From NCBI GenBank assembly GCA_002342665.1, contig DDQK01000025.1, positions 62,001-126,000 on the forward strand: 64,000 nucleotides of DNA, in the 5' to 3' direction. The notes beneath the pieces are model-generated. The model saw only the letters and a program-made list of their open reading frames with translations, ran no database searches and was not told the origin of the DNA. The DNA comes from Prevotella sp. UBA2444 (GTDB taxonomy: Bacteria > Bacteroidota > Bacteroidia > Bacteroidales > Bacteroidaceae). Shown piece by piece: positions 1 through 7,164 of the stretch. A program made the position numbers and the translations under genes. Within the stretch, counting starts at the first letter, position 1. The number at the start of each line of letters is the position of its first letter.

Positions 1-31
1 ACAGCAACCAGTTACAAAACCTTCTCCACAT

Positions 32-298
32 CTATCCGTTGAGTTGATTGATAAAGTCTCCTACCTGTGCTGCAAACTTCTCCCTCAAGTCTCTGTAATA
101 GTCCTTGGGCTTCATTCCGGGTTCGGGATGTGACACGCGGCTGATATAATTTCTCTCCGTCAGCACAATCGATGAGAATATCGCCTCTGCATTGTTCTTC
201 AGGTGACTAGGTCCATAAAGGGAAATCGCCACAGCCTCGGTCAACAGTTCCTCGCAGACCATGTGGATTCCTCGCTTCAGATTTCTTTTGTTTGCCAT
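32..298 (-). CDS. Small conserved hypothetical protein (88 aa)
   Basis: I recognise this only as the kind of short protein found in Bacteroidales; I cannot name a function. The product begins MANKRNLKRGIHMVCEELL, is basic at the N-terminus, then mostly helical in composition, and ends with QVGDFINQLNG. There is no signal peptide or membrane segment. A longer reading frame extends to 385, but the start at 298 is preferred because GGAGAA lies about 8 nt upstream and a TAnnTTTG promoter at 342-372 would initiate transcription downstream of the longer start. It is a single-gene unit running off toward the left edge; its stop is at 32-34. Confidence 0.75.
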   Translation of the reverse strand: MANKRNLKRGIHMVCEELLTEAVAISLYGPSHLKNNAEAIFSSIVLTERNYISRVSHPEPGMKPKDYYRDLREKFAAQVGDFINQLNG

Positions 299-341
299 AA
301 ATAATTTCTCCTTCTTGGTTGATTTTGTTATATTCAGTAAG

Positions 342-372
342 CAAAGATACGGAAAATTATCCAAGGCACAAA
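342..372 (-). promoter_or_regulatory. Bacteroidetes-type promoter for the 88-aa gene
   Basis: On the minus strand TATCTTTG (-7 box, 342-349) is preceded by TTTG (369-372) with a 19-nt spacer, matching the Bacteroidetes primary sigma consensus. Initiation would fall near 336, leaving a leader of roughly 40 nt. Confidence 0.7.
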
Positions 373-420
373 GGGAATGATACAAAAAAAATATTAAATA
401 GATGAAATTAGGCCCTTTTC

Positions 421-453
421 TTTGCTTTTTCTGACAAAAAATGCTTAATTTTG
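421..453 (+). promoter_or_regulatory. Promoter for the pfp operon
   Basis: TTTG at 421-424 and TAATTTTG at 446-453 are separated by 21 nt. Transcription would begin near 460, giving a leader of about 85 nt that contains the AT-rich tandem repeats at 472-502. Confidence 0.6.
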
Positions 454-471
454 CGGCAATTTATGGTGAAA

Positions 472-502
472 ATGAATAATGAATTAATGAAATAATGAAT
501 TA
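472..502 (+). repeat. 7/8-nt tandem repeat in the pfp leader
   Basis: Four consecutive copies of ATGAATA or ATGAATTA-like units (7, 8, 8, 8 nt) lie in the 5' leader of pfp. It belongs with the other short tandem spacers noted at gene junctions in this window. Confidence 0.6.
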
Positions 503-545
503 TTGCAGAATTTAATCATCTCATTTTAAATTAATAAAAAGTAAT

Positions 546-2183
546 ATGGAAAAAAGTGCATTGCAGTTGGCGAGAGCCGCTTATCAGCCCAAGTTGCCGA
601 AGGCTCTTCAGGGTGCAGTCAAAGTCAAGGAAGGTCAGCCCACACAGAGCGTAGGCGACCAGGAAGAGATCAAGAAGTTGTTCCCCAACACCTATGGTAT
701 GCCTATCGTACAGTTTGAACCTGCCACAGAGGCCAATACCCAGAAAATGAACGTGGGTATCATCCTCAGCGGTGGCCAGGCTCCTGGTGGTCACAATGTT
801 ATCACTGGTCTCTTCGACCAAATCAAGAAGCTCAACCCCGAGAACCGTCTCTTCGGATTCATCCTCGGCCCTGGTGGTCTGGTTGACCATAATTATATGG
901 AACTCACCAAGGAGATCATCGACGAGTATCGCAACACTGGTGGCTTCGACATGATCGGCTCCGGACGTACGAAGCTCGAGAAGGTAGACCAGTTCGAGAA
1001 GGGACTGGAGATTATCCGTCAGCTCGACATCAAGGCCATCGTCATCATTGGTGGCGACGACTCCAACACTAACGCCTGCGTGCTGGCTGAGTACTATGCC
1101 GCCAAGAACTACGGCGTACAGGTGATCGGCTGCCCGAAGACCATCGACGGCGACCTGAAGAATTCGCAGATTGAGACCTCTTTTGGTTTCGATACAGCCT
1201 GCAAGACCTATTCGGAGCTGATTGGCAATATCGAGCGTGACTGTAACTCTGCCCGCAAGTACTGGCACTTCATCAAGGTCATGGGACGCTCGGCCAGCCA
1301 CATCGCACTGGAGTGCGCCCTGCAGACCCAGCCCAACATCTGCCTCGTCTCGGAGGAGATTGAGGCCAAGGGCATGAGCCTCGACGATATCGTGGAGTAC
1401 ATTGCCAATGCTGTGTGCGTGCGTGCTGCTGACGGCAACAACTTCGGTACCGTCATCATCCCTGAGGGTGTAATCGAGTTCATCCCGGCCATCAAGAAGC
1501 TCATCGCTCAGCTCAACGACGTGCTTTCGATGCCTGAGGCCAAGAACCTCGACCGTCATGAGTCCATCGATTTCGTCAAGGCTCACCTGACGACCGAGAA
1601 CCTTGCCGTGTTCAACTCCCTGCCCACTGGTGTGGCCCGTCAGCTGGCTCTCGACCGCGACCCCCACGGCAACGTGCAGGTATCGCTCATCGAGACCGAG
1701 AAGCTGCTCTCCACAATGGTGGCCCAGAAGCTCGAGAAGATGAAGAAGGTAGGCAAGTACTCTGGCAAGTTCTCTGCCCTGCACCATTTCTTCGGCTACG
1801 AGGGACGCTGCGCTGCCCCCTCCAACTTCGACGCCGACTACTGCTATGCCCTGGGTACATCGGCAGCTCAGCTGATTGCCAACGGCAAGACTGGCTACAT
1901 GGCCATCGTGAAGAATACCACGGCTCCTGCCGAGCAATGGATTGCTGGTGGTGTGCCCATCACGATGATGATGAACATGGAGCGTCGCAACGGCGAGATG
2001 AAGCCCGTGATCCGCAAGGCCCTCGTCGAGCTCGACGGTGCTCCCTTCAAGTGTTTCGCTGCACAGCGTGAGCGCTGGGCTAGAGAAACGGCCTACGTCT
2101 ATCCCGGACCAATCCAGTACTGGGGACCCTCAGAGGTCTGCGACCAGCCCACCAAGACGCTGGCACTGGAACAGGGAAAGTAA
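546..2183 (+). CDS. pfp: Diphosphate--fructose-6-phosphate 1-phosphotransferase
   Basis: The enzyme phosphorylates fructose 6-phosphate with pyrophosphate instead of ATP, a reversible cytosolic glycolytic step that is usual in Bacteroidales. The 545-aa length fits the long PPi-PFK class. The nucleotide-site motif reads GGDDSN (about residues 169-174); the Asp in place of the ATP-type Gly is the family hallmark of PPi use. PKTIDGD (197-203) carries the catalytic Asp, and the MGR substrate motif starts at Met246. An early glycine-rich SGGQAPGG loop is at about residues 75-82. The gene is first in a run with the GH25 gene, whose ATG comes 3 nt after its stop. Confidence 0.95.
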   Translation: MEKSALQLARAAYQPKLPKALQGAVKVKEGQPTQSVGDQEEIKKLFPNTYGMPIVQFEPATEANTQKMNVGIILSGGQAPGGHNVITGLFDQIKKLNPENRLFGFILGPGGLVDHNYMELTKEIIDEYRNTGGFDMIGSGRTKLEKVDQFEKGLEIIRQLDIKAIVIIGGDDSNTNACVLAEYYAAKNYGVQVIGCPKTIDGDLKNSQIETSFGFDTACKTYSELIGNIERDCNSARKYWHFIKVMGRSASHIALECALQTQPNICLVSEEIEAKGMSLDDIVEYIANAVCVRAADGNNFGTVIIPEGVIEFIPAIKKLIAQLNDVLSMPEAKNLDRHESIDFVKAHLTTENLAVFNSLPTGVARQLALDRDPHGNVQVSLIETEKLLSTMVAQKLEKMKKVGKYSGKFSALHHFFGYEGRCAAPSNFDADYCYALGTSAAQLIANGKTGYMAIVKNTTAPAEQWIAGGVPITMMMNMERRNGEMKPVIRKALVELDGAPFKCFAAQRERWARETAYVYPGPIQYWGPSEVCDQPTKTLALEQGK

Positions 2184-2186
2184 TAT

Positions 2187-3086
2187 ATGGCGAAGAACAG
2201 GACTGTAGTCCGCCGCAAGGGCATCGGCACCACCCGCACCTATCATGGGCCTAAGGGCAAGCGCCGTTCCAATGTCTTCATCCGCCTGCTCCAGAGGGTT
2301 CCCTCCTGGGGCTGGTGGATTGGAGGTGTAGCCATTGTGGCGGGCTACATCTGGTTCTTCTATTATTTCTTTGTATCACCTTTCGGATTCCGCTGGCGCG
2401 CGCTCTACGGCGACGTCAACTATCCAGAAGGCTATGAAATTCACGGCATCGACATCTCACACCATCAGGGACGCATCGACTGGGACGAACTCAAGGACAA
2501 CGGACAGATCAACGAGTGCCCCATACGCTTTGTCATGATCAAGGCTACTGAGGGAGCCACACAGACAGACGAGAACTTCCGTGAGAATTTCTACCAGGCA
2601 CGCGAGAACGGTTTCACTCGTGGAGCCTATCATTTCTACAGCGTACACACGCCTGCTGAGCAACAGGCCTACCACTTCCTCAAGACGGTGAAACTGGAGA
2701 ACGGCGACCTGCCTCCCGTGCTCGACGTGGAGCACAAGCCCAAGCAGCAGACTGACGCTGAGTTCAAGAGTTCCGTGCTCCAATGGCTCGACATCGTGGA
2801 GAAGCACTATCAGGTGAAGCCCATCATCTACACCTATTTCAAATTTAAGATGAAGTACCTCAACGACTCCATCTTCGACCAGTATCCCTATTGGATAGCC
2901 CACTACTACGTTGACTCCCTCGAATACAAGGGGCCGTGGAAGTTCTGGCAGCATACGGATGTGGGACGACTTCCGGGCATCAAAGGCAATGTCGACTTCA
3001 ACATCTACAATGGCTCCTTCTACGACCTGCGCCAGATGACCATCGGCTCACAGGAGACGATTGGCGAGAAGGCCTACAGCGATTAA
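2187..3086 (+). CDS. Membrane-anchored GH25 lysozyme-like muramidase
   Basis: GH25 enzymes hydrolyse the MurNAc-GlcNAc bond of peptidoglycan. The 299-aa protein has a basic cytoplasmic N-terminus (residues 1-40, many Arg/Lys), one membrane segment at about 42-65, and an extracytoplasmic GH25 domain from about residue 80. Diagnostic pieces are GIDISHHQG with Asp89 and LPPVLDVEHK with Asp180 and Glu182, the acidic pair expected for catalysis in this family. The ATG is 3 nt after the pfp stop, so translation is probably coupled. A 13-bp sequence covering its last codons and stop recurs at 5057-5069. It probably acts on the cell's own wall; a defensive role is possible but unsupported. Confidence 0.88.
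   Translation: MAKNRTVVRRKGIGTTRTYHGPKGKRRSNVFIRLLQRVPSWGWWIGGVAIVAGYIWFFYYFFVSPFGFRWRALYGDVNYPEGYEIHGIDISHHQGRIDWDELKDNGQINECPIRFVMIKATEGATQTDENFRENFYQARENGFTRGAYHFYSVHTPAEQQAYHFLKTVKLENGDLPPVLDVEHKPKQQTDAEFKSSVLQWLDIVEKHYQVKPIIYTYFKFKMKYLNDSIFDQYPYWIAHYYVDSLEYKGPWKFWQHTDVGRLPGIKGNVDFNIYNGSFYDLRQMTIGSQETIGEKAYSD
3074..3086 (+). repeat. 13-bp direct repeat, left copy
   Basis: CTACAGCGATTAA covers the last codons and stop of the GH25 gene and recurs exactly at 5057-5069. The two copies bracket the PCMD lipoprotein and barrel genes. Confidence 0.7.
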
Positions 3087-3123
3087 CTGATATTGACAAC
3101 CATAAAAAACAGTATTGACAACG

Positions 3124-4284
3124 ATGAAGAAACTTTTAGTACAACTCCCGCTACTGACCCTCATCCTCTGCCTTAACTCGTGCATCAAGGACGAGGAGGC
3201 CAACAAGGAGTGCGACATCCTGAAGGCATGGGTCGACGGCGAAGAGTTCAAACAGTATTTCACTGACGCAAACCAGATGGTCCGCGAAGTGAGCACAGGC
3301 GAGAGCGAGATTGTGTTCAAGGTGCGCTCGACGGTGTCGCTGCCCAAGCAGCTGCCACTCTCACTCGAGATCACCGACAAGGCCACTGTAGAGCCCGCCA
3401 GTGGCACACCGCAGGACTTCACCCAGGGCCCCGTCACCTATACCGTCACCTCCGAGGACGGGCAGTGGAAGCGCCAGTACCGTGTGGTGTTCCAAAAAGC
3501 ATTGCTGCCTAATAAGTTCAGTTTCGAGCAGGTGTCCACATCGGAGAAAACCCAGAGCGAAAGCTACTACCATGAGTTCTATGTGAACGACGAGCTGGGC
3601 GAGCGTCACAACATCTGGGCTACGGGCAATCCTGGATTTGCACTGACTACCTCAGGCAGCCAGCCAGAGGCATTCCCATCCTATTCGATCGACAATGGCT
3701 ATCAGGGCAAAGGCGTCTGCATGCAGACAGTCTCTACCGGTTCGCTGGGCGAGTGGATGCAGAAGCCCATCGCCGCCGGCAACCTCTTCCTGGGCAGGTT
3801 CGTCGTGGAGAACGTGCTCATCACCCCCCTGAAGGCCACCCAGTTCGGCATTCCCGTCAATCGTGAGCCCGTGCGTATCACAGGCTACTACAAGTACAGC
3901 CCTGGCAAAAAGTTCACCAACAAGAATATGAAGGAGGTGCCCGGCAAGACCGACGAGGCCAGCATCTATGCCGTGTTCTACAGAAACAAGGACGAGCAGG
4001 GTAATTCTTTCTATCTCCATGGTGACGACGTGCTCACCAGCCCACAGATTGTCAAGACGGCACGTGTGGCCTCGGTACCTCCCACCGATCAGTGGACACC
4101 CTTTGAGATGTTCTTTGAGGGACAGGATGTCGACAAGGAGAAACTGAAGAACAACGAGTACAACCTGACCATCGTCTTCTCGTCGAGCAAGGACGGTGAC
4201 CTCTTCGAGGGAGCCATCGGCAGCACACTTTATATAGACGAAGTAGAACTATCATTCAAGGAAACGGAAGGAGGAGACCAATGA
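3124..4284 (+). CDS. PCMD-domain surface lipoprotein
   Basis: This 386-aa protein has a lipoprotein signal ending LILCLNSC, with Cys20 as the acylation site. An Ig-like sandwich region (about 40-130, with the VTSEDGQWKRQYRV pattern of Bacteroidetes surface lipoproteins) precedes a PCMD (putative carbohydrate metabolism) domain from about 135 to 380, seen in the SIDNGYQGKGVCMQT and final GSTLYIDEVELSF segments. The family is thought to bind carbohydrate or cell-surface ligands; the exact ligand is unknown. A TTG codon at 3115 would add three residues, but ATG at 3124 gives a normal signal peptide. It overlaps the barrel gene by 4 nt (ATGA), so the two are co-translated and may act as a pair. 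Confidence 0.85.
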   Translation: MKKLLVQLPLLTLILCLNSCIKDEEANKECDILKAWVDGEEFKQYFTDANQMVREVSTGESEIVFKVRSTVSLPKQLPLSLEITDKATVEPASGTPQDFTQGPVTYTVTSEDGQWKRQYRVVFQKALLPNKFSFEQVSTSEKTQSESYYHEFYVNDELGERHNIWATGNPGFALTTSGSQPEAFPSYSIDNGYQGKGVCMQTVSTGSLGEWMQKPIAAGNLFLGRFVVENVLITPLKATQFGIPVNREPVRITGYYKYSPGKKFTNKNMKEVPGKTDEASIYAVFYRNKDEQGNSFYLHGDDVLTSPQIVKTARVASVPPTDQWTPFEMFFEGQDVDKEKLKNNEYNLTIVFSSSKDGDLFEGAIGSTLYIDEVELSFKETEGGDQ

Positions 4285-5039
4285 AGATGAAGAAGAATAT
4301 CGCAACCATAGCAACCATCGTGATGCTCCTGATGGCCGGCAACGCCAACGCCGTCACATGGGCAGACATTCAACTCAAGGCACGCGCAGGATGGAGTATC
4401 GGCGGAACGGCACCCCTCGGAGTGCCTGCCACCATCCGCAGTATCGACAGCTACAAGCTCACGCCCTCATTCCTCGTGGGCATCGACGCCCAGCTGCCAC
4501 TCGACCAGTGGGGCATCATGGCTGGCGTGCGCTACGAGAACAAGGCCATGAACGGCGACGTCAGCACTAAGGCCTACCACATGGAACTGCGCCGTGGTGA
4601 AAGCGTGATGGAGGGACTTTTCACGGGCTGCGTCCACCAGGAGGTCACCGAGTGGATGGTCACCATCCCCGTCCTCGCCACCCTCAACCTCGGCCCCAAG
4701 GTGCAGCTGAAGGCCGGACCCTATTTCTCGCTCCTCACCAACAGACGATTCGAAGGCATCGCCTCCGACGGCTACCTGCGGCAGGGCGACCCCACGGGAG
4801 CCAAGATCCTGATTGGCAACAAGGACGGCGAGTGGGCCACCTACGACTTCAGCGACGACATGCGACGCTTCCAGACGGGCATCGCCATCGGTGCCGACTG
4901 GCAGGTCTACAAGGCTCTGGGTCTCTCCCTCGACCTCAACTGGGGACTCAACGGCATCTTCCGCAAGGACTTTGACACCGTCGAGCAGACCCTCTATCCC
5001 ATCTACGCCACCATCGGTGTCTTCTACCGTCTGAAGTAA
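4281..5039 (+). CDS. Outer-membrane beta-barrel protein (porin-like/PorT-like)
   Basis: The 252-aa product has a signal peptide ending NANA (about residue 24) followed by alternating amphipathic strands typical of small 8-10-strand barrels: GVRYENKAM, VQLKAGPYFSLL, FQTGIAIGADWQ, LSLDLNWGLNG and the terminal YATIGVFYRLK. A barrel ending in an aromatic-rich strand fits BAM-dependent insertion. Its start overlaps the PCMD lipoprotein stop (ATGA). PCMD plus barrel pairs are familiar in Bacteroidales; what they transport or bind is not known. A start 6 nt downstream (second Met) is equally possible. Confidence 0.8.
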   Translation: MKMKKNIATIATIVMLLMAGNANAVTWADIQLKARAGWSIGGTAPLGVPATIRSIDSYKLTPSFLVGIDAQLPLDQWGIMAGVRYENKAMNGDVSTKAYHMELRRGESVMEGLFTGCVHQEVTEWMVTIPVLATLNLGPKVQLKAGPYFSLLTNRRFEGIASDGYLRQGDPTGAKILIGNKDGEWATYDFSDDMRRFQTGIAIGADWQVYKALGLSLDLNWGLNGIFRKDFDTVEQTLYPIYATIGVFYRLK

Positions 5040-5056
5040 CCCTGTTTATCCAGAGT

Positions 5057-5069
5057 CTACAGCGATTAA
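5057..5069 (+). repeat. 13-bp direct repeat, right copy
   Basis: An exact copy of the CTACAGCGATTAA found at 3074-3086. Here it is non-coding, just beyond the barrel gene. Confidence 0.7.
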
Positions 5070-5106
5070 TATAACTGAATGTTTCACCAATAAAAACGAG
5101 TAAAGT

Positions 5107-5412
5107 ATGAAAAAAATGATTCTGACCGCCATGATGATCATGGCTACAATGAGTTTCACAGCCAGCGTGAGTGCACAGGACGTGGTCGACAAGAAGGCCA
5201 AGAAGGAGTGCTGTGACAAGAAGGCCGAGAAGAAGGCCGGTAAGGACTGCTGCGAGAAGAAGGCTGAGAAGGCTGGCAAGGACTGCTGTGACAAGAAGCA
5301 GGCCAAGGCTAAGGACTGCAAGAAGTGCAACCAGTGCAAGCCCGACTGTGCAGAGAAGAACTGCAAGGACTGCGCCAACAACCACAAGTGCGACAAGAGC
5401 TGCAAGAAGTAA
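5107..5412 (+). CDS. Secreted Cys/Lys-rich small protein
   Basis: The 101-aa protein has a clear signal peptide (MKKMILTAMMIMATMS..., cleavage after SVSAQ, about residue 24). The mature part is almost only Lys, Cys, Asp, Ala and Glu, with 14 cysteines in about 77 residues. There are three degenerate repeats of the form KKAxKxGKDCCxKK, then a CxxC-rich tail (DCKKCNQCKPDC, NCKDC, HKCDKSC). No known domain fits. The composition suggests metal binding (metallothionein-like) or a disulfide/thiol sink in the periplasm or on the surface; this is inference. It stands alone 67 nt after the barrel gene and ends at a strong terminator. The long leucine-rich frames opposite it are composition shadows. 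Confidence 0.75.
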   Translation: MKKMILTAMMIMATMSFTASVSAQDVVDKKAKKECCDKKAEKKAGKDCCEKKAEKAGKDCCDKKQAKAKDCKKCNQCKPDCAEKNCKDCANNHKCDKSCKK

Positions 5413-5430
5413 GACCCTGCTCCACTTAAA

Positions 5431-5470
5431 TAAAAGGCTGCATCATGATTGGTGCAGCCTTTTATTTTTC
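5431..5470 (+). terminator. Rho-independent terminator (possibly bidirectional)
   Basis: A perfect 12-bp stem (5431-5442 with 5453-5464, TAAAAGGCTGCA) with a 10-nt loop is followed by a T-rich run ending at 5470. It closes the transcript of the Cys/Lys-rich gene; the A-run on the left would serve the other strand. Confidence 0.85.
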
Positions 5471-5485
5471 GTAATTCTTATTCAA

Positions 5486-5545
5486 TTCCGGACCTGGCCC
5501 CAATTTAAAGTAACTTTAACTTCGGACCTGGCCCCAGATTAAAGT
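5486..5545. repeat. Two copies of a ~25-bp GC-cored direct repeat
   Basis: Copies at 5486-5511 and 5521-5545 share the exact core GGACCTGGCCCCA followed by an AT-rich TTAAAGT end. The spacing is 35 nt, and a short TTAAAG/CTTTAA hairpin lies between them. Only two copies exist, so this is not CRISPR. It may be the remnant end of a mobile or REP-like element. Confidence 0.6.
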
Positions 5546-5669
5546 CGGTACTCATAAAAGATCTCGGAGATATTTCCTGTGGATGCGACAGATATGGCAG
5601 CTGTCCCCCCGCTTTGTCGCAATATACGTACTCTGTCGCTATAACTTTCACCCTTTTCGCTGAAAATTT

Positions 5670-5700
5670 TTGGAAGGTGATGGTTTTCACCGTAACTTTG
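5670..5700 (+). promoter_or_regulatory. Promoter without a downstream gene
   Basis: TTG (5670-5672), a 20-nt spacer and TAACTTTG (5693-5700) form a consensus promoter. No convincing ORF follows within several hundred bases; the transcript would run into the hairpin at 5801-5830. Confidence 0.6.
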
Positions 5701-5705
5701 CATCA

Positions 5706-5830
5706 GAAATAAAGAGACATTCATACGATTCATACATAAGTTGTTAGTTAGTTATTAAATAGTTTCTTCATAAGTTTCTAAGTTTTGGTTAATAATGGTG
5801 CATAGGGCTCGCAGGGATGCGGGCCCTATG
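5706..5830 (+). ncRNA. Candidate small RNA ending in a strong hairpin
   Basis: Starting just after the 5670-5700 promoter, about 95 nt of AT-rich sequence leads into a 13-bp hairpin (CATAGGGCTCGCA at 5801-5813 with TGCGGGCCCTATG at 5818-5830, one G-T wobble, GGGA loop). No T-run follows, so its role as a terminator is uncertain. No ORF with coding character is present. The assignment rests only on the promoter and the hairpin. Confidence 0.3.
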
Positions 5831-5858
5831 TGCTGTATGAGTGGTACATGGAAGCCTC

Positions 5859-5990
5859 TAAAGTGGGAATCTACAGGCATTAAAGTGGGAGTTTAGTGCC
5901 TTTGAACTGGTTTGCGCCTATAGGCATCATTATTTGCGGCCCGGGGCGCAAATGTTTGTGCCCCTAGGGAATAATATTTGTGGCTATAGG
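5859..5990. repeat. 22-bp-periodic array with palindromic centres
   Basis: Six units keep exact 22-bp phase (starts 5859, 5881, 5903, 5925, 5947, 5969). The last four carry TTTGYGSC followed by a short palindrome, at 5911-5925, 5933-5947, 5955-5969 and 5977-5991. The palindromic centres differ between units (GCCTATAGGC, CCCGGG, CCCTAGGG, CTATAG) while position and phase are held. The first two units share TAAAGTGGGA. The surrounding stretch 5465-6006 contains no gene. Confidence 0.65.
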
Positions 5991-6006
5991 CAAAAACTAA
6001 ATTCTC

Positions 6007-6246
6007 TCAGCTGCAAGTGTCGGCGTTGGAGTTTCCTGCTGATACCACGATGATCTTGCCAGGACCTTGCACTCCCTGAAGTGCCTCACGATACAGCTCG
6101 GCATCGTCTGGAATATAGTCGAAACCTATACTGTAAGATGACGCAAGGCTACTTATGCTCCTGGTAAGAATATCCTGCTCATTAGTATATTCGCGGCCCA
6201 GCGCGGTGGGCTTACCGATAGTCTCGTCTGCCTCTGAGTAGTCATT
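6007..6246 (-). pseudogene. Fragment of an S8 subtilisin-like protease gene
   Basis: An open frame of 79 codons with no start codon lies between a TAG at 6247-6249 and a TGA at 6007-6009. It encodes a segment ending ALQGVQGPGKIIVVSAGNSN, which matches the region of S8 subtilases around the oxyanion-hole Asn (the VVxAGNSG motif). The upstream catalytic Asp and His regions and the downstream Ser region are absent, so it cannot encode an enzyme. It sits just downstream of tRNA-Ser, a frequent integration site, and next to the 22-bp array, so it is probably a relic of a decayed insertion or deletion. Confidence 0.55.
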
Positions 6247-6295
6247 CTAATAAATCCTCAGACCTACTCTAATAAATCTATAATGAATAATAGTA

Positions 6296-6331
6296 TAAAA
6301 AACAATGGAGAGCCTTTGAAACTCTCCATTG
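6296..6331 (-). terminator. Terminator of the tRNA-Ser transcript
   Basis: A perfect 10-bp stem (CAATGGAGAG at 6303-6312 with 6322-6331) is followed on the minus strand by a run of T residues (the A-run at 6296-6302). It begins 10 nt after the tRNA 3' end. Confidence 0.85.
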
Positions 6332-6340
6332 CTTAGTGTC

Positions 6341-6431
6341 TGGCGGAAGGTGAGGGATTCAAACCCCCGATACCCGAAAGGGGTATACCGGATTTCGAGT
6401 CCAGCGCAATCGATCACTCTGCCAACCTTCC
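6341..6431 (-). tRNA. tRNA-Ser (anticodon CGA)
   Basis: The minus strand gives a class II tRNA of 91 nt starting GGAAGGT and ending ACCTTCCGCCA, with the CCA encoded. The acceptor stem GGAAGGT pairs with ACCTTCC. The anticodon arm is CTGGA-CTCGAAA-TCCGG, so the anticodon CGA reads UCG. A long variable arm (TATACCCC...GGGTATC) and a TTTGAAT T-loop fit serine tRNAs. It has its own promoter (6519-6550) and terminator. Confidence 0.95.
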
Positions 6432-6445
6432 AATTAAGTGAGAGC

Positions 6446-6550
6446 AAACGAGCTTGCTCGTTTTGCAGAACGCCTGAAAAGATAGATACGATGTATCAAC
6501 TTTCCTTGAAATCGGCTGCAAAGGTACAGTAAATATTTGAATCTGCCAAA
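6446..6550 (-). promoter_or_regulatory. tRNA-Ser promoter and leader hairpin
   Basis: TACCTTTG on the minus strand (6519-6526) and TTTG (6547-6550) are spaced by 20 nt. The leader before the tRNA contains an 8-bp hairpin with a TT loop (AAACGAGC at 6446-6453 with GCTCGTTT at 6456-6463). Confidence 0.65.
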
Positions 6551-6566
6551 TATTTATGGATAATTT

Positions 6567-7154
6567 TTAGTCGAACGATAATTTTGCCAGTTTGCTGCGC
6601 AGCATTTCGGCTTCAGACTTGCGGATACTGAGCTGGATTTCGCAAGTGTTATCGTAGGTCTGCGAGACGATACGCGGCTGCATCTCCTTCACGATGCGCA
6701 TCACATCGTTCATCATCGGGTAGGCGAAGGAGTAGGTGACCAGTTCCTCTACCTGGCGGGTCTCGATCTCCGAGTGAGCGATGGCATCGGCGGCAGCTTC
6801 GCGATAGGCGACGATGAGCCCACTGGTGCCGAGGTTCACACCGCCGTAATAGCGTACGACCACGATGAGGATATCCGTCAGTTCGTTGGAGTTGATCTGT
6901 CCGAGGATGGGCTTGCCTGCAGTGCTGGAGGGCTCGCCGTCGTCATTGGCTCTGAACTCCGTTCGCTCCGGGCCGAGCATGTAGGCATAGCAGACGTGGC
7001 GGGCGTCGTAGTATTTCTTACGATAGCCCGCCAGGATGTCCTTGATTTCCTCAACAGAGGTGACATGATGAGCGAAGGCGAGGAACTTGCTACGCTTTTC
7101 TGTGTAGTAGCCCTCGCCTTCGGTCTTTAGTGTCTTGTATTCGTCACTATTCAC
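6567..7154 (-). CDS. YigZ/IMPACT family protein
   Basis: The 195-aa product matches the UPF0029/IMPACT family: an N-terminal domain with EKRSKFLAF, the conserved core DDGEPSSTAGKPIL (about residues 71-84), and VVVRYYGGVNLGTSGL (about 98-113). A C-terminal ferredoxin-like domain (about 140-195) follows, as in E. coli YigZ. The eukaryotic relative IMPACT modulates GCN1/GCN2 translation control; the bacterial role is unsettled. The start is GTG at 7154; an in-frame TAG lies just upstream and no ATG is available. It is 9 nt downstream of carB and probably co-transcribed with it, with short tandem repeats filling the junction. Confidence 0.85.
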   Translation of the reverse strand: MNSDEYKTLKTEGEGYYTEKRSKFLAFAHHVTSVEEIKDILAGYRKKYYDARHVCYAYMLGPERTEFRANDDGEPSSTAGKPILGQINSNELTDILIVVVRYYGGVNLGTSGLIVAYREAAADAIAHSEIETRQVEELVTYSFAYPMMNDVMRIVKEMQPRIVSQTYDNTCEIQLSIRKSEAEMLRSKLAKLSFD

Positions 7155-7164
7155 TATTCTCTAT
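7144..7164. repeat. Heptamer tandem repeat at the carB-yigZ junction
   Basis: Three consecutive heptamers (TCACTAT twice, then TCTCTAT) span the carB stop and the yigZ GTG start. The same heptamer type occurs at 52253-52280. Confidence 0.65.

Noticed and set aside
531..1937. 468-codon minus-strand frame opposite pfp
   Set aside because: It is antisense to a clear PPi-PFK gene and encodes low-complexity His/Leu/Val-rich sequence typical of a codon-pattern shadow. Similar antisense frames over carB, secA, rnfC, ppiD and prfA were dropped for the same reason.
4948..5405. Two long leucine-rich frames on the minus strand (145 and 119 codons) opposite the Cys/Lys-rich gene
   Set aside because: They are composition shadows of the AAG/TGC-rich repeats on the plus strand; no promoter or start signal supports them.
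5505..5733. Overlapping minus-strand frames of 61 and 64 codons
   Set aside because: They overlap the plus-strand promoter and the GC-cored repeats, lack coding character and have no minus-strand promoter.
5859..5990. CRISPR-like reading of the 22-bp array
   Set aside because: The units are diverged, spacers would be only 7 nt and no cas genes are present.
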